NCBI RefSeq assembly: GCF_012999535.1
Contig: NZ_JABBWV010000002.1
Coordinates: forward strand, 186,001 to 250,000
Length of the DNA stretch: 64,000 nucleotides
Origin: Microbispora sp. H11081
GTDB lineage: Bacteria > Actinomycetota > Actinomycetes > Streptosporangiales > Streptosporangiaceae
Direction of reading: 5' to 3'
The notes beneath the pieces were generated by a model, which saw only the letters and a program-made list of their open reading frames with translations, was not told the origin of the DNA and ran no database searches. Below are positions 26,275 to 34,939 of this stretch, one piece after another. The position numbers and the translations under genes were made by a program. Every line of letters begins with the position of its first letter. The first letter of the stretch is position 1.

Positions 26275-27002
26275 CCCCGACCCTGGTGATGGCGGCGCAC
26301 GGCGCCCGCAGCGGCCACTGGGAGTCGGTCATGGACTGCCTGGCGGCCAGGGTGCGCAGGGCCAGGCCCGCCACGCGGGTCGAGCTCGGGTTCCTGGAGA
26401 TCAGCACGCCGTCGCTGTCCGACGTGCTGTCGCGGGTGCCGGGACCTGTCGTGGTCGTGCCCATGCTGCTCGCCGGGGGATATCACGCGCACATCGACCT
26501 GCCCGCCGTCGTCGCCCGCGTCCGGCCGGACGCGGTCGTCGCCGGGCAGCTCGGGCCGCACCGCCTGCTCACCTCGGTGCTGGCGCGGCGCCTGGCGGCG
26601 GCGGGCCTGCGCCCCTGCGACGCCGTCGTCCTCGGCGCGGCCGGCTCGTCCGACCCCGCCGCGCTGGACGACGTCCGCGCCGCCGCCCGCCTGCTGTCCG
26701 TACGGCTCTCGCGTCCCGTCACCGCGGCCTTCGCCTCGGCCGGGACGCCCGCGGTGCCCGAGGCGCTGGAGCGCATCAGGGCCGGCCTCGCCCCGCGCGT
26801 CGCAGTCGCCTCCTACCTGCTCGCGCCCGGCTTCTTCCACGACCGGCTGCTGGACAGCGGCGCCGACCTGGTCAGCGCGCCCCTCGGCGCGGACAGCGAT
26901 CTGGCCGCCCTCGTCTGGACCAGGTTCGACGAGGCCGTCGTCCGCCACGCGGCGGCCGCGCCGTACGCCCACCCGTCGTACGCCGCGGGTGACAGGGGCT
27001 GA
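26271..27002 (+). CDS. Sirohydrochlorin chelatase-like protein (CbiX/SirB family)
   Basis: 243 residues from a GTG overlapping the hemD stop. Two CbiX half-domains are visible: LVMAAHGARSGHWESV with the metal-binding His, VPMLLAGGYHAHIDLP with further His residues, and a second half at VLGAAGSSDPAAL...VASYLLAPGFFHDRL. The family inserts Fe2+ (SirB) or Co2+ (CbiX) into sirohydrochlorin; iron insertion for NirB siroheme fits this operon. A uroporphyrinogen methyltransferase must be encoded elsewhere. Last gene of the nitrate operon. Confidence 0.88.
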   Translation: MTPTLVMAAHGARSGHWESVMDCLAARVRRARPATRVELGFLEISTPSLSDVLSRVPGPVVVVPMLLAGGYHAHIDLPAVVARVRPDAVVAGQLGPHRLLTSVLARRLAAAGLRPCDAVVLGAAGSSDPAALDDVRAAARLLSVRLSRPVTAAFASAGTPAVPEALERIRAGLAPRVAVASYLLAPGFFHDRLLDSGADLVSAPLGADSDLAALVWTRFDEAVVRHAAAAPYAHPSYAAGDRG

Positions 27003-27055
27003 CCGGAGGTCCCGAGCGCGGCTCACCGGTCCGCGGTGAGACCGGGGCCCTCCGG
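27003..27055 (+). terminator. Nested double hairpin after the nitrate operon
   Basis: Outer arms CCGGAGG (27003–27009) and CCTCCGG (27049–27055) enclose an inner hairpin CTCACCG (27022–27028)/CGGTGAG (27034–27040). Position directly after the last stop suggests transcription termination. Confidence 0.55.
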
Positions 27056-27467
27056 CGGCCAGGGCCCGGCGTGCCCTTTCACGGCGTGCCCTTTCACGGC
27101 GTGCCCTTTCACGGCGTGCTCTTGAACAGCGCGTTCCTCCTGAGCGCGGCCGGCCGCCACCGCTGAATCCTCCCGAGCGCCCGCGGGCGACCGCCCGGCG
27201 TGAGCGCACGCAGGGAGATGTGCGGAGACCACGAAGCGCACCACCATGATCCGCAGGTCCGCGATTCGGTTCCGTCGCGGGCAGGCCCGGCCACGGGGCC
27301 GCTGAACGGCCCGCCTGTGCCGCCGGTGGCCACCGGATGAGCCGCCGTTCCGCCCTCAGAGGGGCCCGGCCGCGCAGCGGCATGGCCGTGCCTCGCTGGA
27401 GCGGACGGCGGCCCGCGCTTCATGAGCGGCGAACCCCGCCGCCGCACCCTCCGTACGAGGAGGCCAT
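27056..27467. other. Intergenic region ahead of the NRPS cluster, with a 15-bp tandem repeat
   Basis: About 410 bases with no supportable gene; frames open on the minus strand have low-complexity translations and no ribosome-binding site. At 27068–27112 there are three exact copies of GGCGTGCCCTTTCAC with a partial fourth. The promoter of the NRPS operon should lie between the repeat and 27468, but I cannot place −35/−10 elements. CGAGGAGGCCAT ahead of the NRPS ATG is its ribosome-binding site. Confidence 0.55.
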
Positions 27468-30400
27468 ATGAGCCTTGACCATGCACATCAGGCGAGCGGC
27501 AGGGGCGCGCTCGCGGCCGGAGCCCCGGCGGTGCGCCCGGCGCCTGGAGAGCTCGGCGGAACGCGCCGCAGACCCGCGGACGCCTGCCTGCCCGACCTGC
27601 TGCGGGAGCACGTGCGGGCGCAGCCTGGCCGTACGGCGTGCGTGTACGGCGACGAGCGTCTCACCTTCCGCGAGCTGGCGGAGCGCAGCGCGGACCTGGC
27701 CGCCCGCCTGCGGCGGCTCGGCGTGGCCGCCGACGACTGCGTCGGCCTGTTCGCCGAGCCGTCCGTCGAGCTGATTACGGGCGTGTGGGGGATCCTGTGC
27801 TCCGGCGGCGCCTACCTGCCGCTGTCCCCGGAGTACCCGGAGGAGCGGCTGCGCTACATCATCGAGGACTCCAGGACCTCGGTCATCCTGACGCAGCGGG
27901 CCCTCGCGGCGCGGCTGGCGGAGCTGGCGCCGCGCGGGACGACGATAGTCGTCCTCGACCCGGCGGCCGGTGAGAGCCACACCGAGAGCGCCGCCGAGAG
28001 CGCCGCTGAGCGGGCGGACGCGAGCGCGGCCCGCATCGATCCCGGCGACGCGGCGTACGTCGTCTACACCTCGGGGAGCACGGGCAGGCCGAAGGGCGTG
28101 GTGATCGAGCACCGCGCCATCGTCAGCCAGATGCGGTGGCTGAACGCCGTCCACCGGATCGACCGGGACCGGGTCGTCCTGCAGAAGACCCCGCTGAGCT
28201 TCGACGCGGCCCAGTGGGAGATCCTCGCGCCCGCCTGCGGGAGCACGGTCGTCATGGGCGCCCCCGGCCTCTACCGCGACCCCGAGGAACTCATCGACAC
28301 CGTCGTGGCGCACGGCGTGACCACGCTGCAGTGCGTCCCGACCCTCCTGCAGGCGCTGGTCGACACCGAGCGGCTGGGGGAGTGCGTCACGCTCACCGGG
28401 CTCTTCAGCGGCGGTGAGGCCCTGTCCCGGCGCCTCGCGCTGCAGTGCCTGGAGGCGCTGCCGCACTGCGAGCTGGTCAACCTCTACGGGCCGACCGAGT
28501 GCACCATCAACGCCTCCAGTTTCGTCGTCCGCAGGGACGCCGTCGCCGCGGGCCCGGGGACGATCCCGATCGGCAGGCCGGCGCACGGCACCTGGTTCCT
28601 CGTTCTCGACGGCGACCGCGTGGTGACGACACCCGGCGAGATCGGCGAGTTGCACATCGGCGGCGTCCAGCTCGCGCGCGGATACCTGCACAGGCCCGAC
28701 CTGACCGCGGAGAGGTTCGTCGCCGGCCCCTTCGACGCAGGACCGTTCGACACGGGCCCGTTCGACGCCGGCCCGGACACCTCCCGGCTCTACCGCACCG
28801 GCGACCTGGCGTACTGGAACGGCGACGGCACCCTCCAGTTCGCCGGCCGCGCCGACAACCAGGTGAAACTGCGGGGTTTCCGGATCGAGCTGGACGAGAT
28901 CAGGCTGGGCATCGAGAGCCACGACTGGGTCAGCAACGCGGCGGTCGTCGTCAAGGACGACGACGCGACGGGGGCGCAGCAGCTCGTCGCGTACGTCGAG
29001 CTGAATCCCAAGGAAGCGGCCCTGATGGACCAGGGCGAGCACGGCGCCCACCACCTGTCGAAGGACAGCAGGCTCCAGGTGCTGGCACAGCTGTCCGACG
29101 GCGGCTGCCGCGACGAGGCGGAGATCAGGGGCAGGGCGGTGACGGCCCTGCCCGGCGCGGTGGCGACCGCGGAGCAGCGCAGGCGGGTGTTCGCCCGCAA
29201 GACCTACCGCTTCTTCGAAGGCGGGGAGGTCACGAAGGACGACATCGTGCGGCTGCTGGGCAGGACCGGCGCGGCCGCCCGGCCGCGCGGCCTCGACACG
29301 CTGAGCCTCGCCGAGCTGGGCGCGATCCTGCGCTACTTCGGGCAGTTCTCCAGCGACGACCGGATGCTGCCCAAGTACGGCTACGCCTCTCCCGGGTCCC
29401 TCTACGCCACCCAGATGTACCTGGAGATCGGCGGCATCGACGGCGTGCGGCCCGGATTCCACTACTACCACCCGGTGCGGCACGAGCTGGTCCTGATCGG
29501 GGAGACGGAGGCCACGGCGACGCCGCGCCTGAGGATCCACTTCGTGGGCAAGCGGCGGGCGATCGAGCCGATCTACAAGAGGAACGTCCGCGAGGTCCTG
29601 GAGTTCGAGGCCGGGCACATGGTCGGGCTGTTCGAGGAGATCCTCCCGGAACACGGCCTCGGCATCACGCCTCTCGGTCACCTGCCGGAGACGAAGGACC
29701 GGCTCGACTGCGCGGACGAGGACGACTACCTCGGCACGTTCGCCGTCGGGCCGTACGCGGGGCCGCGGCGGGAGGACTCGCTCGACTTCTACGTGCAGGC
29801 CCACGAGGGCAAGGTGCGGGGACTGCCCGGCGGCCTCTACCGGTACGACGCCGGCGACCTGCACCGGATCTCCGGCGACGTGATCCTGAAGAAGCACGTC
29901 GTCGCCATCAACCAGGAGGTCTACCAGCGGTCCAGCTTCGGGGTCGCGCTGGTGGGCAGGCCCGGCCCCGGCTGGCTCGACTACCTCGACCTCGGCCGCG
30001 GGCTGCACCGCCTGCAGATGAACGACCTGGGCCTGGGGCTCATGTCGTCCGGCTACAGCTCGAAGACCGGGGACGACCTGCCGTCGGCGCGGCGGATGGA
30101 GGGCATCCTGCGCGCCTGCGGCCGGGAGCCCGGCCCGTTCTACTTCGCCGTGGGCGGCCGTGTCAGCGAGGAGCAGGTGCTGAGCACGGGGATGAAGGAG
30201 GACGCCGTCCACATGCGGGGCCCGACGGAGATCATCAGGGACGACCTGAGCGGGTTCCTGCCCGACTACATGCTGCCGAACCGGGTCGTGATCCTCGACC
30301 GCCTGCCGCGCACGGTCAACGGCAAGATCGACGCGAAGGCGCTGGCGGCGCTGCCGGTCCCGGTGTCCGCCGGCCCGCCCTTCGTCGCGCCCCGGACGGA

Positions 30401-31430
30401 GGACGAGAAGCGGATCGCCGAACTGTGGGGGCGGGTGCTGAAACGGGAGAAGGTCTCGGCGCGGGACGATTTCTTCGTCTGCGGGGGAAACTCGCTGACC
30501 GCGCTGGCGCTCGTAAAGGGAATCAACAAGGAGTTCGGTTGTTCGCTCCCGCTCCAGGTGGTGTTCCGGGCGCCGACCGTGGAGAAACTCGCGATGGAGG
30601 TGCGGCCCGGCGCCGCGCGGTCTTCCTCGCGTCTGGTCGGGCTCAATACCACAGGCTCGGGAAACGCGATCTACTGCTGGCCGGGTCTGGGTGGATACCC
30701 GATGAATCTCCGGTCGCTGGCCGAGAGGATAGGGGTTGACCGGCCGTTCTACGCCCTTCAGGCTTACGGCATAAATGAAGAAGAGGTCCCGTATTCCACG
30801 GTACGGGAGATGGCCGAGGAGGATATCCGGGTCATAAGGCGGGTCCAGCCCGAAGGGCCGTACATGCTGTGGGGATACTCCTTCGGCGCCCGCGTCGCCT
30901 TCGAGGCGGCCCGCCTGCTGGAAGGGATGGGCGAGCGGGTCGAGCGCCTGCTGCTCATCGCCCCGGGGTCGCCGGAGGTGCGCGCGGGCGACGATCCCGG
31001 CGGTGGTGACGAGCCCGTCTACACCAACAGGAAGTTCGTGACGATCCTGTTCTCGGTTTTCGCCGGCCGGATCGACGGGCCGTTGCTCGACGACTGCCTG
31101 AGGGAGGCCGCGGACGAGGATGGATTCGTTTCGTTCGCCGGGTCGCGTTTCCCGGATATCGATCCCGATCTGGTGCGGAGAATCGTCCGCACGGTGACCG
31201 CGACTTATCGGATGAGAATTCAGGACGGAGGTGGCACGGAGCGGCGCGTCGATGCTCCGATAACGATACTGAAAGCCCGGGGCGACGAGCCGTCGTTCGT
31301 CGAGCGCGGGACCGGATTGTTTTCCGAGCCGCCGTCCGTCGTCGATCTCGACGCCGATCATTACGGCATTCTCAGGGACCCGGGCCTGCGGGAGCTGCTG
31401 CGAGCCCTGCGCCGGGTGCCCGGCCTGTGA
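27468..31430 (+). CDS. indC: Indigoidine synthetase-type NRPS (A-Ox-T-TE)
   Basis: 1320 residues, matching the single-module architecture and length of BpsA/IndC (about 1280). The adenylation domain (about 45–500, completed at 860–960) has YTSGSTGRPKG at 200 and GFRIELDEI at 470. An FMN-dependent SagB/nitroreductase-like oxidase is inserted at about 575–895 (ARKTYRFFEGGEV, LPKYGYASPGSLYATQMY, SSGYSSKTGDDLP). NGKID is at 951. The carrier site is Ser1009 (DDFFVCGGNSL) and the thioesterase Ser1138 (GYSFG). By eye the specificity residues read D-A-W-Q-F-G-L-I-N-K, consistent with glutamine. Two glutamines are cyclised, oxidised and dimerised to blue indigoidine by this family. No indA or indB neighbours are present, so another product is possible. 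Confidence 0.9.
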   Translation: MSLDHAHQASGRGALAAGAPAVRPAPGELGGTRRRPADACLPDLLREHVRAQPGRTACVYGDERLTFRELAERSADLAARLRRLGVAADDCVGLFAEPSVELITGVWGILCSGGAYLPLSPEYPEERLRYIIEDSRTSVILTQRALAARLAELAPRGTTIVVLDPAAGESHTESAAESAAERADASAARIDPGDAAYVVYTSGSTGRPKGVVIEHRAIVSQMRWLNAVHRIDRDRVVLQKTPLSFDAAQWEILAPACGSTVVMGAPGLYRDPEELIDTVVAHGVTTLQCVPTLLQALVDTERLGECVTLTGLFSGGEALSRRLALQCLEALPHCELVNLYGPTECTINASSFVVRRDAVAAGPGTIPIGRPAHGTWFLVLDGDRVVTTPGEIGELHIGGVQLARGYLHRPDLTAERFVAGPFDAGPFDTGPFDAGPDTSRLYRTGDLAYWNGDGTLQFAGRADNQVKLRGFRIELDEIRLGIESHDWVSNAAVVVKDDDATGAQQLVAYVELNPKEAALMDQGEHGAHHLSKDSRLQVLAQLSDGGCRDEAEIRGRAVTALPGAVATAEQRRRVFARKTYRFFEGGEVTKDDIVRLLGRTGAAARPRGLDTLSLAELGAILRYFGQFSSDDRMLPKYGYASPGSLYATQMYLEIGGIDGVRPGFHYYHPVRHELVLIGETEATATPRLRIHFVGKRRAIEPIYKRNVREVLEFEAGHMVGLFEEILPEHGLGITPLGHLPETKDRLDCADEDDYLGTFAVGPYAGPRREDSLDFYVQAHEGKVRGLPGGLYRYDAGDLHRISGDVILKKHVVAINQEVYQRSSFGVALVGRPGPGWLDYLDLGRGLHRLQMNDLGLGLMSSGYSSKTGDDLPSARRMEGILRACGREPGPFYFAVGGRVSEEQVLSTGMKEDAVHMRGPTEIIRDDLSGFLPDYMLPNRVVILDRLPRTVNGKIDAKALAALPVPVSAGPPFVAPRTEDEKRIAELWGRVLKREKVSARDDFFVCGGNSLTALALVKGINKEFGCSLPLQVVFRAPTVEKLAMEVRPGAARSSSRLVGLNTTGSGNAIYCWPGLGGYPMNLRSLAERIGVDRPFYALQAYGINEEEVPYSTVREMAEEDIRVIRRVQPEGPYMLWGYSFGARVAFEAARLLEGMGERVERLLLIAPGSPEVRAGDDPGGGDEPVYTNRKFVTILFSVFAGRIDGPLLDDCLREAADEDGFVSFAGSRFPDIDPDLVRRIVRTVTATYRMRIQDGGGTERRVDAPITILKARGDEPSFVERGTGLFSEPPSVVDLDADHYGILRDPGLRELLRALRRVPGL
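28725..28769. repeat. 15-bp in-frame repeat in the NRPS adenylation domain
   Basis: Three imperfect units of GGCCCSTTCGACGCN encode Gly-Pro-Phe-Asp-Ala/Thr pentapeptides in a loop of the adenylation domain, about residues 420–434, where BpsA has a shorter unrelated segment. Confidence 0.85.
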
Positions 31431-31479
31431 TTTCCGTCGGAAACCGGATGTACGTCGAGGTGAACGCGAGGAGGCGACG

Positions 31480-31704
31480 ATGCCGCACGTGAATATCAGA
31501 CATTTTCCCCGGCCCTTGACCGGTGAGCAGGAGGCCGCGCTGGTCGCCGCGGTGAGCGCGGCCGTAAGGGACGCCTTCGAATGCGACGAAGGCGTGGTCT
31601 CGATCGCGCTGGAGCCGGTCGCGCCGGAGGAGTGGGACCGGACGGTCTACCAGCCCGAGATCGTCGGGCGCCGGCATCTGCTCCGCAAGACCCCCGATTA
31701 CTGA
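31480..31704 (+). CDS. 4-oxalocrotonate tautomerase family protein, PptA-like
   Basis: 74 residues. The start MPHVNIRHFPRPLT places the catalytic Pro directly after Met, as required in the tautomerase superfamily, and the segment resembles E. coli PptA. GAGGAGG ahead of the ATG is a strong ribosome-binding site. It lies 50 bases after the NRPS and its stop shares a base with the next start (TGATG), so it is probably in the same operon. A keto–enol tautomerisation step in the cluster's pathway is plausible; the substrate is unknown. Confidence 0.8.
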   Translation: MPHVNIRHFPRPLTGEQEAALVAAVSAAVRDAFECDEGVVSIALEPVAPEEWDRTVYQPEIVGRRHLLRKTPDY

Positions 31705-33680
31705 TGAACGACGACCAGGCGCCGGCGCCACGCGGAGAACGGCCCGCGGGACTGCTGCGCATCCTGTCGGAGGACCTGCGGACGATCGTCGAGCGGGATC
31801 CGTCCGTCCGCGGCCGGTGGGAGGCGCTGCTGCACCCGGTGCTGCCCGCGCTGTGGCTGCACCGGGTCGCGCACCCGCTGCACCGGTGGGGCCGGCGGCT
31901 TCCGGCCCGGCTGCTGATGCTCGTCGGGCGCGCGGTCACCGGGGTGGAGATCCACCCGGGCGCGGTGCTCGGGCGCAGGGTCTTCATCGACCACGGCGCG
32001 GCCGTGGTGATCGGGGAGACCGCGGTCGTGGGCGACGACGTGACCATCTACCACCAGGTGACCCTGGGCGCGGTCGGCTGGTGGCGCGACAACCGGCGCG
32101 CCGAGGGGGAGCGGCGGCACCCGGTGATCGGCGCCCGGGTGGTGCTCGGCGTCGGCGCGACCGTCCTCGGCCCTGTGCGCGTGGGCGACGACGCCGTGAT
32201 CGGGGCGCGGGCGCTGGTCGTCGGGGACGTGCCGGCCGGCGCGCGCGCCCTCGCCCCGCTCGGGGCCGTTCACGCCACCCGCGACGCCGCGCTGTCTCGT
32301 GACGCCGCGCAGTCCCCGGCCGTCCAGGCTCGCCACTCCCCGCCCTCTGAAGAAAGGAATGGATCGATGAATCCGGACAGCACGGTCCTGATCGTCGGCG
32401 CGACCGACGAGACCGTGCGCAAGGCCAAGGAACTCGGCCTGAGCGTGCTGCTGCTCCAGCACCCCACCAAGGTCAACGCCGAGCAGGAGGAGCTCGCCGA
32501 CGTCCTGCGCGTGCTGGACTACACCGACTGGGCGGCTGTCGAGCCGGTCGCCAGGGAGCTGATGGACGGGCCCGGGTTCCGCGTCGCGGTCTCCATCACG
32601 GAGCCGGGACTGGAGAACGCGGGACGGGTCAACGACCTGTTCGGACTGGGCGGCACCGGCTACGAGGTCACCCGGAGGTTCCGCGACAAGCTGGCCATGC
32701 GCCGCCACCTCGCATCGGTCGCGGGGGAGGGGCCCGACCCGTCCGCGCTGGCCGCCGAGCCCCTGGTCCTGCGCGAGGACCTGGACGCCTTCGCGGCACT
32801 CCACGGCTACCCGTTCATCGTCAAACCGACCGACGCGACCGCCAGCATCGGCGTGTTCAAGGTCGCGGGTCCCGAGGACGCCGAGCGGGTCTGGGCCACG
32901 GTGGAGGGACTGCGCGGCACGCGGACCGACCGGGTCTCCACGATGTACCTCCTGCAGGACTTCTTCATGGAGGAGTACGTCGAGGGGCCGGAGTTCAGCG
33001 TCGAGGCGTTCAGCTTCGCCGGCCGCCACGTGGTCGTGGCGATCACCGAGAAGTTCGGCCACCACGACAGCTTCGCCGAGCTGGGCCACGCCGTGCCGGC
33101 CCGGGTGCCGGAGACCGACTGGGAGCGGATCCGCGCCGCCGTGAGCCGCTTCCTCGACAAGATCGGCCTCAGGGACGGCGTCACGCACACGGAGGTGCGG
33201 CTGGGCGCCCGCGGCCCGGTGATCATCGAGAGCCACAACCGCATCGCCGGTGACATGATCCCGGAGCTCGTGCGGGCCGCGTACGGCGTCGACATGATCG
33301 AGTACGCGCTGGGCTGGCCGTTCGGGCTGGTCGCCGAGCTGCCCGACAGGCCGCGGGCGCACGCGGGAGCCAGCGTGCGCTCCCTGGTGAGCGAGGCCGG
33401 CCGGGTCGAGTCGGTGGAGGGCGTCGCCGACGCCGCGGCGCTGGACGGCGTGCTGGAGGTGCGCGTCACCGCCAAGCCGGGAGACACCGTCCACTCGATC
33501 CGCGACAACTGGGACCGGCTCGGCCTGGTGGCGGTCACCGGCCCCGACACGACCGCCGCCATCCGCCGCGGCGCGGAGGTGATCGAGGAGGCCATCCGGA
33601 TCAGGGTGGCGGGCGAGGACGGGCGGACCTGGCTCGCCCGGGTGGCCGAGGTCAGATCGCTCGCGGAGGTGCCGGCATGA
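31704..33680 (+). CDS. Serine O-acetyltransferase–ATP-grasp ligase fusion
   Basis: 658 residues with no stop between two complete domains. Residues 1–195 are a short EpsC/CysE-type serine acetyltransferase: RILSEDLRTIVERDPSVRG, then left-handed beta-helix repeats with IHPGAVLGRRVFIDHGAAVV, IGETAVVGDDVTIYHQVTLG and ARALVVGDVPAGA. A linker of 25 or so residues leads to Met222 (ATG 32367), where an ATP-grasp carboxylate–amine ligase starts (LIVGATDETVRKAKELG; PFIVKPTDATASIGVFKV; EEYVEGPEFSVEAFSF; THTEVRLGARGPVIIESHNRIAGDM). AGAAAGGA upstream of 32367 looks like a ribosome-binding site, so a separate ligase may also be made. A TGA in another frame at 32348 hints that the fusion could stem from an ancestral frameshift. 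Confidence 0.8.
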   Translation: MNDDQAPAPRGERPAGLLRILSEDLRTIVERDPSVRGRWEALLHPVLPALWLHRVAHPLHRWGRRLPARLLMLVGRAVTGVEIHPGAVLGRRVFIDHGAAVVIGETAVVGDDVTIYHQVTLGAVGWWRDNRRAEGERRHPVIGARVVLGVGATVLGPVRVGDDAVIGARALVVGDVPAGARALAPLGAVHATRDAALSRDAAQSPAVQARHSPPSEERNGSMNPDSTVLIVGATDETVRKAKELGLSVLLLQHPTKVNAEQEELADVLRVLDYTDWAAVEPVARELMDGPGFRVAVSITEPGLENAGRVNDLFGLGGTGYEVTRRFRDKLAMRRHLASVAGEGPDPSALAAEPLVLREDLDAFAALHGYPFIVKPTDATASIGVFKVAGPEDAERVWATVEGLRGTRTDRVSTMYLLQDFFMEEYVEGPEFSVEAFSFAGRHVVVAITEKFGHHDSFAELGHAVPARVPETDWERIRAAVSRFLDKIGLRDGVTHTEVRLGARGPVIIESHNRIAGDMIPELVRAAYGVDMIEYALGWPFGLVAELPDRPRAHAGASVRSLVSEAGRVESVEGVADAAALDGVLEVRVTAKPGDTVHSIRDNWDRLGLVAVTGPDTTAAIRRGAEVIEEAIRIRVAGEDGRTWLARVAEVRSLAEVPA

Positions 33681-34939
33681 GCGTCGTCATCGTGCACCGC
33701 AATCCGCTGGAGCCGTTCCCCTACCACCGGTGGCTGCACGACTACGAGGGCCCTGTGGTGATCCTCGCGGCGCGCGACAGGTTCGAGCCGTTCGGCGAGC
33801 GGATCCCCGAGGGGAACCTCGGCTACACGCACCTTGAGCTGTTCGACCACGACGACGAGGTGGCGGGGCGGGTCGCGCATCTCGCCGCCGAGTACGGCGC
33901 CACGCACCTGATCGGGGAGCACGAGGCCGACGTGCTGCGCGTCGCGGAACTGCGGGAGGAGCTCGGGCTGCCCGGCCCGCGCCCCGCCGACGTGCTGCCG
34001 TTCCGTGACAAGGCACTGATGAAGGAGCACGCCGCGCGGGCCGGGGTGGAGGTCGCGCCGCACACCGTGCCGAAGACCGGGGAGGACGTGCTGGACTTCG
34101 CCGGCGTCCACGGGTTCCCCCTGGTGTTCAAGAACAGGGCCGGCTTCAACTCCATCGGCCTGCGCATCCTGCGCGACCAGGACGCGCTGACGGACTTCAT
34201 CGCCGAGGCGTACGGCTCGCCGCGCGACGACCTGCTGCTCGAGGCGTACGTGCCCGGCCGCATGTGCCACGTCGACGGGCTGGTGGTGAACGGCGAGATG
34301 GTGCTGGCCTGGCCATCGCAGTACCAGTACGAGCTCGCGTCGTTCGGCACCGACCCCGGCTCCCGGGTGGACCTGGCGCTCGACCCCGGCGACCCGCTCA
34401 CCGGCCGGCTGCTGGAGCTGACCGAACGGACGCTGGCGGCGCTGCGGGGCCCCGGCGGCGGGCCGCGCGACCACGCCTTCCACGCGGAGATCTTCCACAC
34501 GCCCGACGACCGGCTGGTGCTGTGCGAGATCGCCTGCCGGTCCGGCGGCGGGAAGATCCGCGAGGTCTTCCACACGCTGTTCGGGGTCAACCTCGCCGAG
34601 TCCTCCATCCGGGCCCAGCTCGGCCTGCCGCTGCCCGACCTGGAGCGGGCCGTGCGACCCGGGAAGCGGCCGGTGCCCGCGCGGATGGCGGGTCAGGTGC
34701 TCATGATGAAGCGGCCGGGCCTGATCCGCGCGCTGCCCGACGTTCCCGGGGAGCCGTGGGTGGAGCACTTCTGGCTCTTCGCGCAGCCGGGCCAGGTGGT
34801 TCCGCCCGCCTCCGGCTCCGCGGACTTCCTTACCGTGGTGGTCGCCTCGGCGCCGACCAGGGCGGAGTGCGAGCGCAGGCTGCGCTCGCTCGGCGCGCGC
34901 CTGGAGGAGCAGGTGCTGATCGAGGCGGTGCCGTCGTGA
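33677..34939 (+). CDS. ATP-grasp carboxylate–amine ligase
   Basis: 420 residues, start overlapping the previous stop (ATGA). An N-terminal pre-ATP-grasp domain (SVVIVHRNPLEPFPYHRWL) is followed by LPFRDKALMKEHAARAGVEV and PLVFKNRAGFNSIGLRIL (ATP lysine region). EAYVPGRMCHVDGLVVNGE and HAEIFHTPDDRLVLCEIACRSGGGKI come next, the last holding the Glu/Asn-type metal ligands. Enzymes of this type form amide bonds between amino acids or other carboxylates using ATP. Two such ligases in one cluster suggest assembly of a small peptide-like product. Substrates cannot be read from sequence. Confidence 0.85.
   Translation: MSVVIVHRNPLEPFPYHRWLHDYEGPVVILAARDRFEPFGERIPEGNLGYTHLELFDHDDEVAGRVAHLAAEYGATHLIGEHEADVLRVAELREELGLPGPRPADVLPFRDKALMKEHAARAGVEVAPHTVPKTGEDVLDFAGVHGFPLVFKNRAGFNSIGLRILRDQDALTDFIAEAYGSPRDDLLLEAYVPGRMCHVDGLVVNGEMVLAWPSQYQYELASFGTDPGSRVDLALDPGDPLTGRLLELTERTLAALRGPGGGPRDHAFHAEIFHTPDDRLVLCEIACRSGGGKIREVFHTLFGVNLAESSIRAQLGLPLPDLERAVRPGKRPVPARMAGQVLMMKRPGLIRALPDVPGEPWVEHFWLFAQPGQVVPPASGSADFLTVVVASAPTRAECERRLRSLGARLEEQVLIEAVPS

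Noticed and set aside
27109..27486. 125-codon minus-strand frame ahead of the NRPS
   Set aside because: Arg/Pro/Gly-rich translation containing the 15-bp repeat, no ribosome-binding site, overlaps the NRPS start.
27420..31361. A 1313-codon open frame antisense to the NRPS gene
   Set aside because: High GC leaves the complementary frame free of stops. Its translation is Arg/Gly/Pro/Val-rich without motifs, while the plus strand encodes a complete NRPS.
28064..31429. Serine-type condensation domain or second module in the NRPS
   Set aside because: No HHxxxDG motif is present; only A, oxidase, T and TE domains are visible.
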